DNA of 64,000 nucleotides. Origin: Taeniopygia guttata. Taxonomy: Eukaryota > Chordata > Aves > Passeriformes > Estrildidae. Numbering within the stretch: position 1 is the stretch's first letter; every line of letters starts with the position of its first letter. Position numbers and translations under genes: made by a program. The stretch covers positions 62,497,001 through 62,561,000 of the forward strand of contig NC_133026.1 of NCBI RefSeq assembly GCF_048771995.1. The letters run 5' to 3'. The notes under the pieces are model-generated. The model was not told the origin of the DNA. It saw only the letters and a program-made list of their open reading frames with translations, and ran no database searches. Below, in pieces: positions 1 through 13,446 of this stretch.

Positions 1-436
1 TGCTTGAAATGCCACTACTCCCACTGAGTGCATCTGAGAGACTGGTGGCTCCAATGAAATGCACTGAGACTGGGAGCATTGCAGAAGGAAATTATGCTTC
101 ATTCTGGAATTAGTATAGCAAGACCTACTGTTCAATCAAGCTTTCTCTGAGCTGTGATTAAGATACAGAGACAAATCCACTAGTCTTTGGCAGTCACCAG
201 CGTATTTACAAGAGCATATCAGTCTGAATTTCTGCTTCCTATTGGCAAAGGCCACTTCACAGGCCTCTTATTAGAGAGTGGAACAAGCATCTTCATGCTC
301 TCTCCATGGATTGCCCCCCCCAACTCCATACAGCCCACATGGATCCATCTCATCCACTTACTCGGTCTTCTCTGCCATGTGGACTACACAGTGCTTGGAA
401 AACTGAGTTCATGTGCCTCAAGGTCTCTGCTTCCAG

Positions 437-457
437 GACTGACAAGTCTTGTCAGTC
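437..457. repeat. Near-perfect palindrome with 10-bp arms
   Basis: GACTGACAAG, one central T, then CTTGTCAGTC. The arms are perfectly complementary. This could form a small cruciform or hairpin, or be a chance or dimer-binding sequence. Confidence 0.8.
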
Positions 458-3400
458 TTGTGTCTTTGTGCTTCCTTTAAACCACTTTCTCATTGGTTTT
501 GTTCCCCTCACTTGGAAGTTTTTTTGGGTCATGGACCATTACTTTTGAGACTGAACAGCTTCTTCAGGTCCTGCTGGTTCCAGCACTTGAAATAATAAGA
601 CACATTGATATCTGTGATGGTAATGTGGTGCTGACAATGGACAGCTTGGATTCTGACCAAAATATCAGCCCCACCTCCCAAATCTAATTCCAGACCTCCA
701 GTCTAGAGTTCTGATTTTAGATTTTGTTCTAGACCTCTTTTTTTTCCTCTTTGAGAGATTCTTGAACAACTGTCAGAAAGACTCGACTTGTGATTCAGAA
801 ATAAAAAGGCTTGGCAATCACCCTGACCCCTTTTGAAACAACATCTTAATCTACTGCTAAAACGTACTTTTAAAACTCATGGAAATACGTTCTTCCACAT
901 ATTCTTAGTGAAATAGCTAAATAAGGCACTAGGCATTAATTTCAAGGAAAATAGTTAGAAATGTCACTTCAGTTAAAACATCATTGGTCATTTTTATATA
1001 GCAACTGTTGTTCATGCAATACCATTTAATTCAGCCATGTATTTAAAATCACTAAAGGTTTTTCCCAATATGTAATTTTCTCCATCATCTAAATATCATG
1101 GCAAGCAACACCCCATGGGAAACATAGTGAAGACAGCAAACCTGCTTGATTAGAATTGCAGGCTGTAAGGCAAGCAACACAGAGCAAAATTAAAGGTCAC
1201 CTGTGATCCCACAGCATTAACCCTGTGCCTGCAATTAATACACACAGATACTGGTTTTAAAAAGACTACCACAAGAAAACCCCAGCACATCATGCACAAG
1301 GGATCTGATGCCTCCAAACCGTAACAGGATGGAAAGAATGAGCCCATCAAAGTGGATGCCCAAAAATTGTACCAAATATTCCTGAAAGCTGAAATACTAC
1401 CAGAGCATAATGCAGAATGAGAGAAAAAGGGAGTTGATGGGAGGAAGGAAAGGGAGGGGGAAATGTCCTTTGATAGCAGACAGACGATGATATTTTTTGG
1501 CACAGTCAATATGCCAAAAGAATGAGAACAATGAACAGTCACTGGGGACCTGTGGTCAGATCACGACATCTATCAAATGCAAAACACACAGCCTCACTTT
1601 GACTATTTCCTTTATGTTTTACTGCATCATGAGGAGAAAGGGAGTTGAGATGATAAGTGGTGAAGAGACGGCATGAAAAATTACATGTTTTGTTGACAGC
1701 TGAGAAATGAAAATGCTCCCAATATGGGAACCCAATTGTTGATGGACACCTGATGGCTTTGCTGGATTGAACGGTTCTCTAGGTGTCTTCACCTCTGATG
1801 TATGGCTTCTTCGAGCAAGAAAATATTCAAGCCTGAGAGCTCTTGTTCAGGTCTCAAGTTTATCCACTCAAAAGTTTTCGTAAATTAAAAACATGTTGGG
1901 ACACTCAGGTCATGCACTATGAAATAAGCTTTCTTGAAACTCAGGCAAAACTTTCCACTGTTATGGAAAAGAATTTGCCTAGAAGTCCTGAACACAATAA
2001 AGTATGAAGGAGTAAGCAGAGAGGCTGCAAACAGGAAAAACCCTTGTTTGACCATATGAATAGATATATATACAATTTAATTCTCAGGAGACCTCAATTT
2101 CTTTTTGAATTGCTACTGTTCAGAACTGAAATGCTGGGGTTTCTTTCTCAAACTGTTAAGCATACTGAGAGCAGTTAAAACATTACTAATACATTTTTGC
2201 TCTTCTTCCTTTGCTCATTTGTATTGTTATGGTTTATTTTTCCAAGCTGCCAGTTTTTCAAAGTAGTTTGTCAATTCCTCCTCAGGTGTGCCCTGCATTT
2301 GCTCTTGTTCCCTTGTTCCCAGGTGCATAAGGGGAAGGAGCCTAGCTCTGCATGCTGAGGTTTAAAGAGATTAAATGAAGCTGGAGAGAGCCTGGCTTTG
2401 TTGTACTTATCAATAGTTCACCCCCAGCTGGTCAAAGAAGAGGAAAAAATTTTCCAGTTTCTTCTTGGACTGCAAGACTTCCTTTAGCAAACTTCATTAC
2501 TTGGCTCTGGTATCGTAATTTTTCAAACTGGGTCTGTGAATATCTAAACCTAAACAAACAGGAAACAATTACAGTCTTGGGCAATTTAGGGACTATCAAC
2601 TGCTGTGAACTCAGGCACTGGAAGCAGAAATTTTGGGTGTTTGAGAAAGGGAGAAAATTTTGTTCATTTTCTCTTGTGCTAGACTGACAAATGAAGACTA
2701 TCCATCTGCTGGACTGGGTGAGGATTCTCCCACTACCTGGATTTTTCCCAATGGCTGTCACACAAGTTGAATATTCCTGCTTAGGTGCATCCTGACATCC
2801 AAATGCATGACTACAGCACGACTGGAAATTAAGCCTCTAAATGCAGAACTGTAGCTGATCATATATTTGAGTCAGGTTGGAGCCTTTGTCAGGTAATGGG
2901 ATTCCACAAACAATTAATCATTCCAGCTTGACTTAAAAACATCTAGTGCAGACTATTTAATTGTGACAGTCCAAGACTGATGATGTTTTGTATGATCCCA
3001 TCTCCTGCTGAGCCTCTCCCTGCACCCCCTTGTACTGTGTGTACATTCAACAGCATTTGCTAGAACAAGATTTCTGGGAACAGAAATTGGAAGACACCCA
3101 GATATTTCAAACTTGCAGGATCTTTGCATCATATCCTCTGCAAAACAGGCTTCCTTTATGAGGATGGAATAGGCAGCCCATTGATGCCTGCATTAACAGG
3201 ACAGAAGACCACCAAGCAGCAGGCATCACAACAGCAGCGAGTCCTGACAACTGTAGCAATTTGCAGGAGGTGCCACAGACCTCTGAAGCATTTTCTCTGC
3301 TGAGACCATGGACACCCATTCCTGTTTCTGGCTCACTCCAGACCACATGTGTTCTCAGTGTCAGCACGCTGAAGGGTGCAGCACCCAAATCTGCACCCCA

Positions 3401-3949
3401 CCACTGCTTCCTGCTCCTCTACAGTTTGATGGAATCAGGTGCTTCACAAAGGGAGTGCAGTACACCCACTGACGGAAAACCAGCCCTTTTCGTGGGTAGC
3501 CATGCCAGAGGCTGCACTTCCCAACCTACAGGACAAGTGTAAAGAGTAGAAAACCCTTATCATAGTTCTCAGGTGGATGAAGACCATTAATCGTGAGTAT
3601 GATGGCTCTGGGGAGGAGCTCTGAGTACCTGTGTGTTTGCCTGGAGAGTACGAGAATGCACCAAATATAGAGGGCTGATGTGAAATATGCTGTAAGATGT
3701 GATGCGGACACTTAAGTTATCTGGCTAAAAAAATCAGGCCCTGCATCCACAAGTGAGCATTGATGACAATGGCCAGGTTTTCAGGAGCTGCAAGGACCGT
3801 GCAGAACTCCTTAATTCAGGGATCTTCCTCAAAAGGTAGGACACATAAAACCAACCTCCAAAGCAGAGTTTGATGCACAGCGTTTTAGATACTGCTGTTC
3901 TGGGAGGCAAAAGAGTAACTCTTGAGAGCTACTTTTAACAGCTTGAGAG

Positions 3950-3985
3950 TTATTTTTAACAGCTCTTAGAAACTGTTAAAAATAA
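3950..3985. repeat. Inverted repeat, 13-bp arms with 10-nt loop
   Basis: TTATTTTTAACAG (3950-3962) and its exact complement CTGTTAAAAATAA (3973-3985) flank a 10-nt spacer. A partial direct copy of the left arm (CTTTTAACAGCTT) precedes it at about 3932, so a local duplication and inversion is likely. AT-rich; no ncRNA family recognised. Confidence 0.85.
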
Positions 3986-4130
3986 TAGCCACCCATGTGT
4001 AAAAATTTGAACAAGTAACTAGTAGCAGCATTGGACGTGTAACAATGTTTGGGCTTTGACTTGCACAGGGTTAGAGCCATAACCAAGGAGGTTAATCGGA
4101 GGCACAATTATTGCTAATTATTTTCCATCC

Positions 4131-4200
4131 ACAAGAAGGGCTGTAAGGAGAATCTGGGGAACTACAGTCTTGTCAGCCTGACCTCCGTGCCCAAACTTGG
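4131..4200 (+). mobile_element. Short CR1 LINE ORF2 fragment
   Basis: Plus-strand translation KKGCKENLGNYSLVSLTSVP matches the KKGKKEDPGNYRPVSLTSVP segment conserved upstream of the CR1 reverse transcriptase core. Only about 70 bp remain. Both edges are lost to decay or deletion, so the family within CR1 cannot be given. Confidence 0.72.
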
Positions 4201-7200
4201 AGATGTACATGTTTATTTCTTAGCAAAAAAACAAGAGCAATGGAGAAATTCTGGTTTTATATTGGCTTAACTTGATTTCCTAAAGCTTAAGCAATTTTTA
4301 GAAGCTTTCTGAAATAAGCAATTAAACATTAAAATATATTCTAAATATAGGTGTTTCAAGATCTTTTATTCAGCTCAGCCATTGACTGACTTTGACCCAG
4401 GGTACTAAATAACTATGCTCTAAATTATTCAAATAGTCTGCTGCTCATCAGAAATGCCCTGTCCCTTTTCAATTTGGAGTTTGTCTGGCAAGAATAACAG
4501 GTTCTGGCTGAAACTAGACTGCACTTAATCATTTTGTGCATCTGAACTTCAGTTCCCTTTAGATGTTGAAGCTAAATTAAAAAAGTCTTTCAGGCATGAT
4601 TTCTAGATAATCAATCTTCTAGGAGAGGAGCATGCATTCATACCAAGCTAGAAAGAAAAACACGCAGAACTGAACAGAGAGCATCAGTTAGAGGGCACTA
4701 AGCAAATTATCAGCATTATATTTTCCCTAAGCTAGGTGCATATATTGTCATATTATCTACCTCCTTTTCAACCTCTGGTAGTTAGGAACTCCTTCAGGTA
4801 ATTTCAATACGCTTATTATACTTTTGACATTAGAGTAAGGGTCCAAGCAGGTGGAGATGCCCTAAGCAGATCCACATGAATGTGCTGCCATGGAGAATGG
4901 TGCCATGCAGACTCCCACCTTGGCAGATGATGCAGAGCCATCTAAGGAAGGATAAACCTCAGAGATGCCAAACTATGAATGCAAACCCTTTGGAAGGTAA
5001 GGCACTATCAGCTCCTCAGTCCACAGCATTTATTGCTAGTTTATTTCACCACTTGCCAAAGATCCCTGGAAGACCAAAAAGGTAACCTGCAGTCATGCAT
5101 TTGCAGATGAAGGATGACTCAGTTCCTCTTTTTAGGAGTTTCACACTGTTAACACTTACTCAGCACAAGATCTGCTCAGGGGGTGGGTAGGGGAACTCGG
5201 AGCACAGCTCACTGGGTAAACCCCAGCAGCATTTCTGGCTCAAACAGTTCCTGTGCCCACCTCCTGCCTCCACAGGGAGTCTCCAGCAAGGAGTCCCTGA
5301 ACGGTGCAGGGGAACCTACAGCTCTAGGCTGGGGGCAGTGCCCAGATCAGATGTAGCAACACTGGCACGAGGTCAGGCCAAATTATGGCCCAGGTCCTCT
5401 TCTGCAGAGGAGCATTCAACAGGCTCGTGGCTCAAGGTGTATGAATACAATGCAAATATCTTGACTGTCAATTTATTTTCCCCTAATCTGTCCACACTTA
5501 TCTTACCTACAGACAGTGAGGAACAGTTTTTAGATCTTGGTGCATTACCCCACCCCCACATCCCATTGCTTATCTGGTTTCCTACAGCAGAGCTGAGCAA
5601 GTTCCAGTGGGCGGCAGATGACCCAAAGGAAGACATGTCCTCATCATTCTTTGTAGCTCAGCAAATTTGCTCAACACTTTGGTGTGTTATTCAGGTAGCT
5701 GCATTGCACCTGATGGAGCAACAAATTCAGGAGGTACCACAAGTAGAACATTTTTACCCTACACCACTAAAATGAAGCTGAAGAAAGGAGGTAGCATTGC
5801 CCAAAAATTGTCCAGCAAGATGCAAGCAATTGCCAGTTATTGTTAAAAAAAAAAAAAGGCAAATCAAGTGGAAAAATTCTCAATGAATATTCTGTATGGA
5901 AAACATTTTGAATGCAAGTGGAGAAGGCTGTAGCAATAACAATGGGCTGTGGGGAGCAGCAGAAAGGCTGTGTATCTGTGTCTCCTGAGGAGTCCAAGGC
6001 TCCAAAGGGCAACGTATTTGCAGCACTGGGACTTGACACCAGGAAACGCAATTCCTGATAACAGTCCATGATGAAGATATCATGACCTTGCTGGAAATAT
6101 TCCTCAAGCTCCTTGCCAAGGAAAATGGTCAAGCAAAGCTATTACGCTGTGATAGCTACCTACCCACTTTATTAGTGTGCACTGAATTTGTTTCATTTAA
6201 ATGACTCTCAGGGGAACAAAGAGCGGAAACGGGCATTACACTTGTTGAATATTTACTGCTGAACTCATTCAGCTCCATTACAAGCAGGGGAAGATTTCAA
6301 AGCCTTTGCTCACAAGTTGGAATGCTTACCAAGAAGACTATTCATAGATACAAGCTAGGTCAGCATTTCCTAACTTTTTTTTTTCTTTTAAGTGGAAGAA
6401 TTTAAGGATATGAAAAAAGTCTTACATAGTAAGATCACGTAGTTTTCAGTAACAACCACATAAAAGTCCGGTTAACATTAGTGTTCAATTATTGCTTTTG
6501 TTCCTTTCCTACCCCTCAATTAAATTTGTTTGCCCACATGACTACTGAGACATGCAAGGATCTGCTCTTGATTTTTGCTTCTTCATTTGGATATTCATCT
6601 GCTAATATCTTACAAAGCACAAAGAAAAGACTACACTAAAAGACATTCTCCCTGTCAACTGGATAACTCTGTTCCACAGAATAAAACAAAACTTAGCAGC
6701 TGCAATGCTCAGTGTGCATTTTCCACACAGTATCTATAAATTACTAAAATAAGCATTTGAAAGATCTGAACTTTCAATTCTGCCATTAACTGCTTATTGC
6801 TACTGAAAATCCTGGATCAGGGTAATACAAGTCTGACACCTCTTTGTCTCATCTTCTGGACCTTCAGGATAGTCAAATTCATTCAGCCTGCAAAATGACT
6901 TCAACTTGGACCTATCTGACATGAACTACATGTTCAAACACAGCAATGCTTTAAAACCTTACAAGGTGAAGAGGTTCAGAGTTGCTTTGCAGAAAAATTA
7001 ACAGTCAAGTTTCTGCAAAATCAGACCAGAGTCAGTTTATGAGCAAAACAGATCTAACTTAAAAGCCTGATTCTCTAAAAATACTCTCTATTTTAAAGAC
7101 AGTTTAATCCTCGGCACCTTCCTCTTGGACATGACACTGAAGTTAGAGGGTCAGCGTCTTGGCTCCTTTTCAGAGCGCTTTTAGCTGTACTCTAGTAACC

Positions 7201-10200
7201 CTCACCAGAGGGCTAGTCCTGGGAGTCATCAGTGACTGCATTGCTTGCATTAGTTTTTGTCCCACTGCGAGGAATAGCACACCTTCAGACCTGTATCTTA
7301 CCTCCAGACATCTGTGTAGTCCAGGTAATTAAACAGAGACATGATCAAATATTTCAATTTTAAATAAAGAAGGGAAACAGAACTGGAAAAGCAGCAGCTA
7401 ATTTCAATGAGAACAACTGCTAACTCCTGTGTTTCTTCTATGTTCTAAATGCTGATAGTCAGACCTTTTAAAAAGCAACCCTAGACACTCAAAATCTAGT
7501 GAATGGATAAATACATGCAGGGACAAGGAAGAAGAAAAGATCTTTGTAAAATTTGGTCTTATCTATCAGTAAACAATAGCAGATTAACAATGTAGAGCAC
7601 TTCATACTAATTATTATGTCATCAGAAAAGCCAAATCCAGGAATAAAACCCCAAGCAAACAGGAAGGCATGTGCTCATGTTTGCAGATTTACTGTTGCTG
7701 GACTTTCCCCTTTCTCATCAAGAGTAAACAGCCTCTGAAAGGCTGAGCACACGGGGTGACTAACAACTATGAGTGTCCCTGGGGCTACCTCAACTTCTTT
7801 CAGAAAGTAAAGGAAGAACTCCATAGCATTCTTCAGCTCTCCATAGCATAGCTCCATAGCATGTCCCTTTTTTTCCTTGACATTTTCAAGCTTAGAGGCT
7901 GAAAGACTTTCAAATATTGCTTACAGCTTAGGGGAAGTCATATTATTAGCAAATAGGGTAGAGGGTGGGAAGAAAGAATGCGTTTGGTTTTTTTGAAAAC
8001 ATCACCCTGCCCCTAAGCTGTAGCTCCTCCCCTTCACTTCAGAAATAACATTTCTGTGTTTTGCCCAAAGGGAAAAGGTAGGCATCCTTTGTGGTGTGGC
8101 ATGTGTACAGTGCTGCAGCAGAGTTTTATACCTTTGGGCACAGGCAGCTGCCAGCATGGTTGGCCTGGTCTCTCCCTCAGAGCAGCCCTGAGAGGCACTG
8201 ATAAAGTGTTTTCCTCCTCCAGCAGCAACTATCAGCATCCATAAGGCAAAAGAACCACCACAGATGCTGAAAAAGCCATTTGGAACACTGAGCCAGAGGG
8301 GCTCATTTCCACTTCCCCACCCCCACCCCCAAGCAGGATAAAAAAAGCACCTGATTTGATGGAACAAAGCCAGGTTTTCTGGCCCGATTATTTTCTACTG
8401 CTGAACAATGACTATTTATACTAAAGATAAAAAGCAAACTCCGCAGTGAAACAGATGAGACTGGGGAGGAACAGCACAGGCAGGCTTGGAAGGAGTCCAT
8501 GAAGGAAAGTCCCACAAAAATACCTCATCACAAGCCTGCAGTTGGGCTTTGGAGACAACTGTTTGCTGAACAAGTGGTCTAGTTCCCTCCAGAAAGCTGA
8601 AGTAGGTGGGTACAAGCAGAAATAAATAGAAAAGCCAAAACATAAATACAAAAATATAAAACTCCCAATCATGTTTAATATAAATAACATTAACCTCTTA
8701 CTCAGAAATGGGATTCCTCAGTTACTGTTAAAAGTCAATGTTTTGGATAACTGAGAAAGCCAGATTAAAGCAAAATTATTATTTGGAGATACTAAGAAGG
8801 TAAAGCAAGCCAAAGTGCTCTTCATTCTCTCTGATTCAGTAGGGGGCAAGGAACATCACAGCACAAGTTTTATGCTGAATCAGTACTTTCACTGTGGGTT
8901 AAAGGTCAGCAGGGCAATTTTAAAGGTGGAGGAAAGCCCCACATAGTGGGATATTGCTGAAAAATGCACAGCAATGAAAGCAATACTTTGTTATGGAGGA
9001 ACATCCCCAGCCCTTACAACCACTAGCTTGTAAAGGATCAGAATGTTTTTAAGTGCTCCGGGAACATCCTTCTTCTCACTGGTAGCTCTGGATATTTGCT
9101 AAATATTTGCTTAACTATTTTGCTAAATGTTTGGTAGCAGCCCTATTAGTGTGAGCCAGGTATCTGTGAGCAGCCAGCTTCCTTCTCTAGAGCACAGCAG
9201 CCTGTCCCACCAGGGCTGATGGTCGGCCACCTCCTCCACAGGAAGGGTGACCATAATTAGAGACAGACATTTTGAAGAGTAAACTCAGTATGCAAGAGAG
9301 GGACTAGAAAACAGGCTTTACTCCCTATACCTTTTAACTAATTTCGTCTTGAAGACACTGAAATCTAATTTTCCACAGCAAGGGGGAAGACAGTGGGTCT
9401 GTAATGCTCTGAAAGCTGTCAAAAATTCAGTAAGGAATTTCAGGCAAAGTAGGAAAGACACATCTTTGCAACCAAATGAAAGCCTCTGGAAGGTCTAAGG
9501 AGGCTGGTGTTTCCAGCACCAAAGGTTTCATTCTAAACATCATTTACCTTCCTCATTTGTGCTATAATATAATGGAGGAGGAAGCCAATTTTCTCAGACA
9601 ACCCCTCCCCAAACCCTGTGCCCCATTTCCCCTTCACAGAGGATGACTTTGCACTATCAAAACTGCCTGCCTGCCCAGCAGTGCAGCGCTGCTCAGCGGA
9701 GTGCTACCGGGGTCTGCAGCAAATGGCTATTTTCTCCAGACCCTTTGATGCCATCCCTTACACCTTGTCCTACAGAAAGGCTTTCCAACCCCCCACCCTT
9801 CTGCCGCAGTGCTGAACCCCTCTGCACCACTGTGGTGCTGCTACACTGCACAGGATCTATCCCCACTGTCTTCCCCCTCAATGCTGGGCACATGCCAGAG
9901 AGCCAAAAAAGGGAGCAGCTGCTGTCAAACCCGGAGATGGACCAAGACTCCTCCAGAGCTGTGAAAAGTAATGGCAAAGGTGGCACACACAGAGCCACAA
10001 AGGGGTAACTCTTGTGTTGTAGGATCATTGGATTTTGTGCATTTGTCCCTCTGAGATTACCCAATGGCACACATTCACAATTTAGCACTGCCCTCTTCAC
10101 CCTTTTCCAGCTTTCTTTAGCCATTCTGTTTTTTAAGCAAAGTGGAGCTCTGTCCCAGCCTAAGAGCAGGAGCTATGCTGGGACTGCAGGGGGAACAGCC

Positions 10201-13200
10201 CCCCCGAGTCAGGTCCTCCTCATGCATCTGGTCATCCTAAAGCTAGGAACAGAGTGTTAATTCTCTCCCCCACAGCCCCCCACTGCTTCTGCTACTTTAT
10301 TATCCTTACAAAGCTATACAGAAGGAAAAACAATCTGTCCAGAATTGTTTGGGAATGAAAGATTAAAAAAAAAAAAAAAAAAGAAAAAAGAAAGAGAATT
10401 GTAACACTGTTGCAGACATGTACACAGAGAAGCCTTTGTGTGTCAGAGCAAGGGAGCCAGCAGTGATATCTCCATCAGTTTACAGTAACAGAGCAAGCTA
10501 GGGTGGAATTAACAACAAACTCATTAAAATGCAGTTTAATCACTCTGCCCAAAGGCAGGCCCACTAAATCATCTTGCTGGTGTGTTTTCAAGCATCCTTG
10601 GGCATTGTTTGATAGCTTTACTTGAGGCAGGATAGTTGTTTCTCCATCACTGTTGTACTGCAGGATATCCCAGCAGTTTGGGATTAGACAGGTAAGGACT
10701 AAAATCCTTTCCCTACCAATTTGCCTAGCACGGCAGCTGCAGATAGAGGGCAGCTGGTTTACTGCAAATGTCACTGGGTTGTACCTGTGATAGTCTCACC
10801 ACAGGCTGGTTCCTCTTCTTCCTCTCCACACATTTTCCAACCCCTCCTATCCAGTGCAAACTTTGAGATAAGCTCTGAGGGCTGAAGAACAAAACATAGG
10901 CAGAGGATCCAGCCAGCACCCCTCCCACACACCCTGCAAGCCCAGGGGTCATCAAAAGGGTGAGGCAAATGAAGTCAAGCCCTGTTTGGCTAAAATGAGA
11001 AGCAGAGTGAATCCTTGACCCAGCTTGTGGGACATTCAGATGTTTTTAACCAGGCTGTTGTAGCCCAACCAGCTCTTGTCCCTCCTACAAATGAGGTTAT
11101 AAATACCTATTTTGTTAGCTGGGCTATAGATTCAAGTTTCGTCAGTTAATGGAGAGAAAAATCCAACATTTTTTGAACAAGTCAATGAACTCTAGTGTTT
11201 GGCTTGTATAGACAGGTGCCCAGCAAGCAGGAGCTTGGCTTCCCCAGGGCAAGCAAGGCATGTTACAGAGCCATGTTGCCAAAGCTAAGACTGCCTGGCC
11301 TCATTTTGCTGGAAAAATGACAGCATTAACATTTGACATGTGTACTAGTCCCCTACACCATATGTCAACACTTATTTTTTATAGACTTGTACGACAACTG
11401 CTATCAGAAGCCAAATATAGAAAGGTTTCCTAAGGCTAGCCCTAAACTTACCTGAGATTTATTACACTAATGACCCTGTTCTCATATTAGTCAGTGTAAT
11501 CTGTGAAGCATTCAAAATAAAGCCTTCAAGTGCCCTGGAAATCAAGATATATGATTAAAGCCAGATAAGGGCAGAAGCTTTTCAGTGATCTCCTGACACT
11601 GCTGTATTCAGAGCTCAGACAGCCCATTAGGTTACTCTAATTAAAACATTTCTGCTGTCTTTCTTAGCAAAGCTTATTCATTTGAAATTGTGCATAAAGG
11701 CTTTAAGGATGCACTTTGAAAGCACTGCTAAAAGGTAGCGGAAAGGGAAGATTGCTATTCTTGCATGCCAGTGCTAGTCAGACTCTTCATTAGAAACAGG
11801 AGCAATCAGCTAGAAGATGAAACAGACCATGATGTAAGATGTCCAGGTACACTCTGCAGAAAGACATTCTTCACTGAGACACCCCAGGACTTGCTGGAAG
11901 TTTCTTGCCATTGCCAGGGAAGCAATAGCAGAATGCTCAGCCAGGGGAGCAGCAAGCCCTCAGTCTATCTCCCCATTCTGTGAAAACTGCCACCAGCAGA
12001 ATTCAGGTATTTCATCCATTATTCAGCAGCTGCTGCCAGCTCTCATTCACATATATCACCCTGGGCATAAATAAGTAAAACACTGTACCTACAAACCAGT
12101 GACAGAGGAGAGCATTAAAAGGTAACGAGCAAGCAGGCTTCTTGCCTTTGCTTGTACTATAGTCTGACATTTCAATACAGCAACTCTTATGCTGAGATCC
12201 AGATCTTGGACCATTTTTATTCAATTACAATCCAGAGAAGCTTTTTCAGTGACAGTTATCTTCTTTTTACCTGGAAAAATGTTCCACTCCAACCTATTCC
12301 AAGAAATAATTTTAGCATTTTTAAATCAGTGTATGATAATTTCCACTAAAAGTGTTAGTATGGAGTATGGCATGTTCCAACCTATCACTACTGCTTACAA
12401 GGATCCTCATAGCTTAACTCAGCTGTAGCATTACTTCTTTTCTCAGGACCAACCTAACAAAAAAGAATCAAATCTTTTCAGCATTGCTACACATTCAAGG
12501 GAGATTTCTGCACCTTTAGGCTTTCTGTGCAACCTTGACTTCAAGCTATAGGCTAAGTCCTGATTTAGTAGATCCTGCTTGAGAGTCTGCCTCATTAACC
12601 AAGGCAATAACCACAGCCAGACTTCATGATCCTCATTCCTGACCTGCTTCCATGATCAGTTCACTGCACTAGGCAGGTCAGACCACTCTTCTCTCTCACA
12701 TTGCCAGCTAATTCTGGGAAAGGCTTCTGGATGCTACCTTATTCCGAAGAAAGATGTTGCAGAATGCTAACAACACATGCAGTTTGGTACACTGAGAATT
12801 TAATGGTTTCTCTTTGCCTCTTCTCAGAGTGAGTAGCTCCCAGGGTTCTGCTACAAAGCTGCAGAACTATTGTAGCCAAGCCATAGCCAAGATAGCCACT
12901 GGTCTTACATTAAATACAAAACCCAAACAAAACAAAAATATGCACAGAGGTTTAATTATATACAACCACATTCAAGTGGCACCAAAACTGATCAAACTAG
13001 AAACTAAACCTGACGGGAAAAAACCAAACACACTTTTTTTCCACCAGGAGTCAAGATTGTCACTTGGCCACACATTACATGTACAATATTACAAAGATAA
13101 GAAAAAGAAGTAGGAAGTGATGAGGAGGACTCAAACCAGCTGCCCTTCCTCATCAGCAAATCTTGTAAGTAATTGCAAAGGAATTTGTATAACAAAGGCT

Positions 13201-13339
13201 TTCAGAAAAGAAATCTAGAACAGAAAGTAAATTATAGCTATCATTGGTTGTCCTTTGGCCATCCCAAAACTTAATTATCTGTTTTGATTTATTCATGCAG
13301 AAGGCAGCATATTTAAGATTTACTTGGAGCATAATTTCT
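4201..13339. other. Intergenic DNA, no gene recognised
   Basis: Unique AT-rich sequence with ordinary open frames (up to 145 codons) that look like chance. Small structures are three copies of CTCCATAGCAT at 7819, 7839 and 7852, and an 18-A run at 10365-10382. No tRNA, snRNA or recognisable transposon was seen. Confidence 0.65.
10365..10400. repeat. A-rich tract
   Basis: A run of 18 A followed by AG-rich sequence. No retroposon body or target-site duplication is recognisable. Confidence 0.85.
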
Positions 13340-13340
13340 C

Positions 13341-13446
13341 ATAGAGTATAGTATTAGAATATTTAGTATAATATTATATATAGTTATATTATATAGTATA
13401 ATATTAATATTAGAATATTATATATATATATGTATAGTATTAGATA
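13341..13446. repeat. AT-rich low-complexity stretch with TATA/ATTA alternation
   Basis: Nearly pure A/T of the type TATAATATTATATATAG, with internal inverted repeats and ending in a short (AT)n run. The sequence is highly self-complementary and so a candidate for DNA unwinding or cruciform formation. Confidence 0.9.

Larger units (their letters stand above)
1..4130. other. Intergenic DNA, no gene recognised
   Basis: AT-rich unique sequence. Open frames are at most 130 codons on either strand and none resembles a known protein or shows credible splice context. The only structures seen are a near-perfect palindrome at 437-457 and an inverted repeat at 3950-3985. Confidence 0.7.

Noticed and set aside
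5338..5775. 145-codon plus-strand ORF overlapping an 87-codon minus-strand ORF
   Set aside because: Neither frame is recognised. Overlapping unrelated frames suggest a stop-poor stretch, not a gene.
7819..7862. Three spaced copies of CTCCATAGCAT considered as a CRISPR-like or regulatory array
   Set aside because: The spacing is irregular (20 and 13 bp), there are only three short copies, and the genome is vertebrate. It is a small local duplication.
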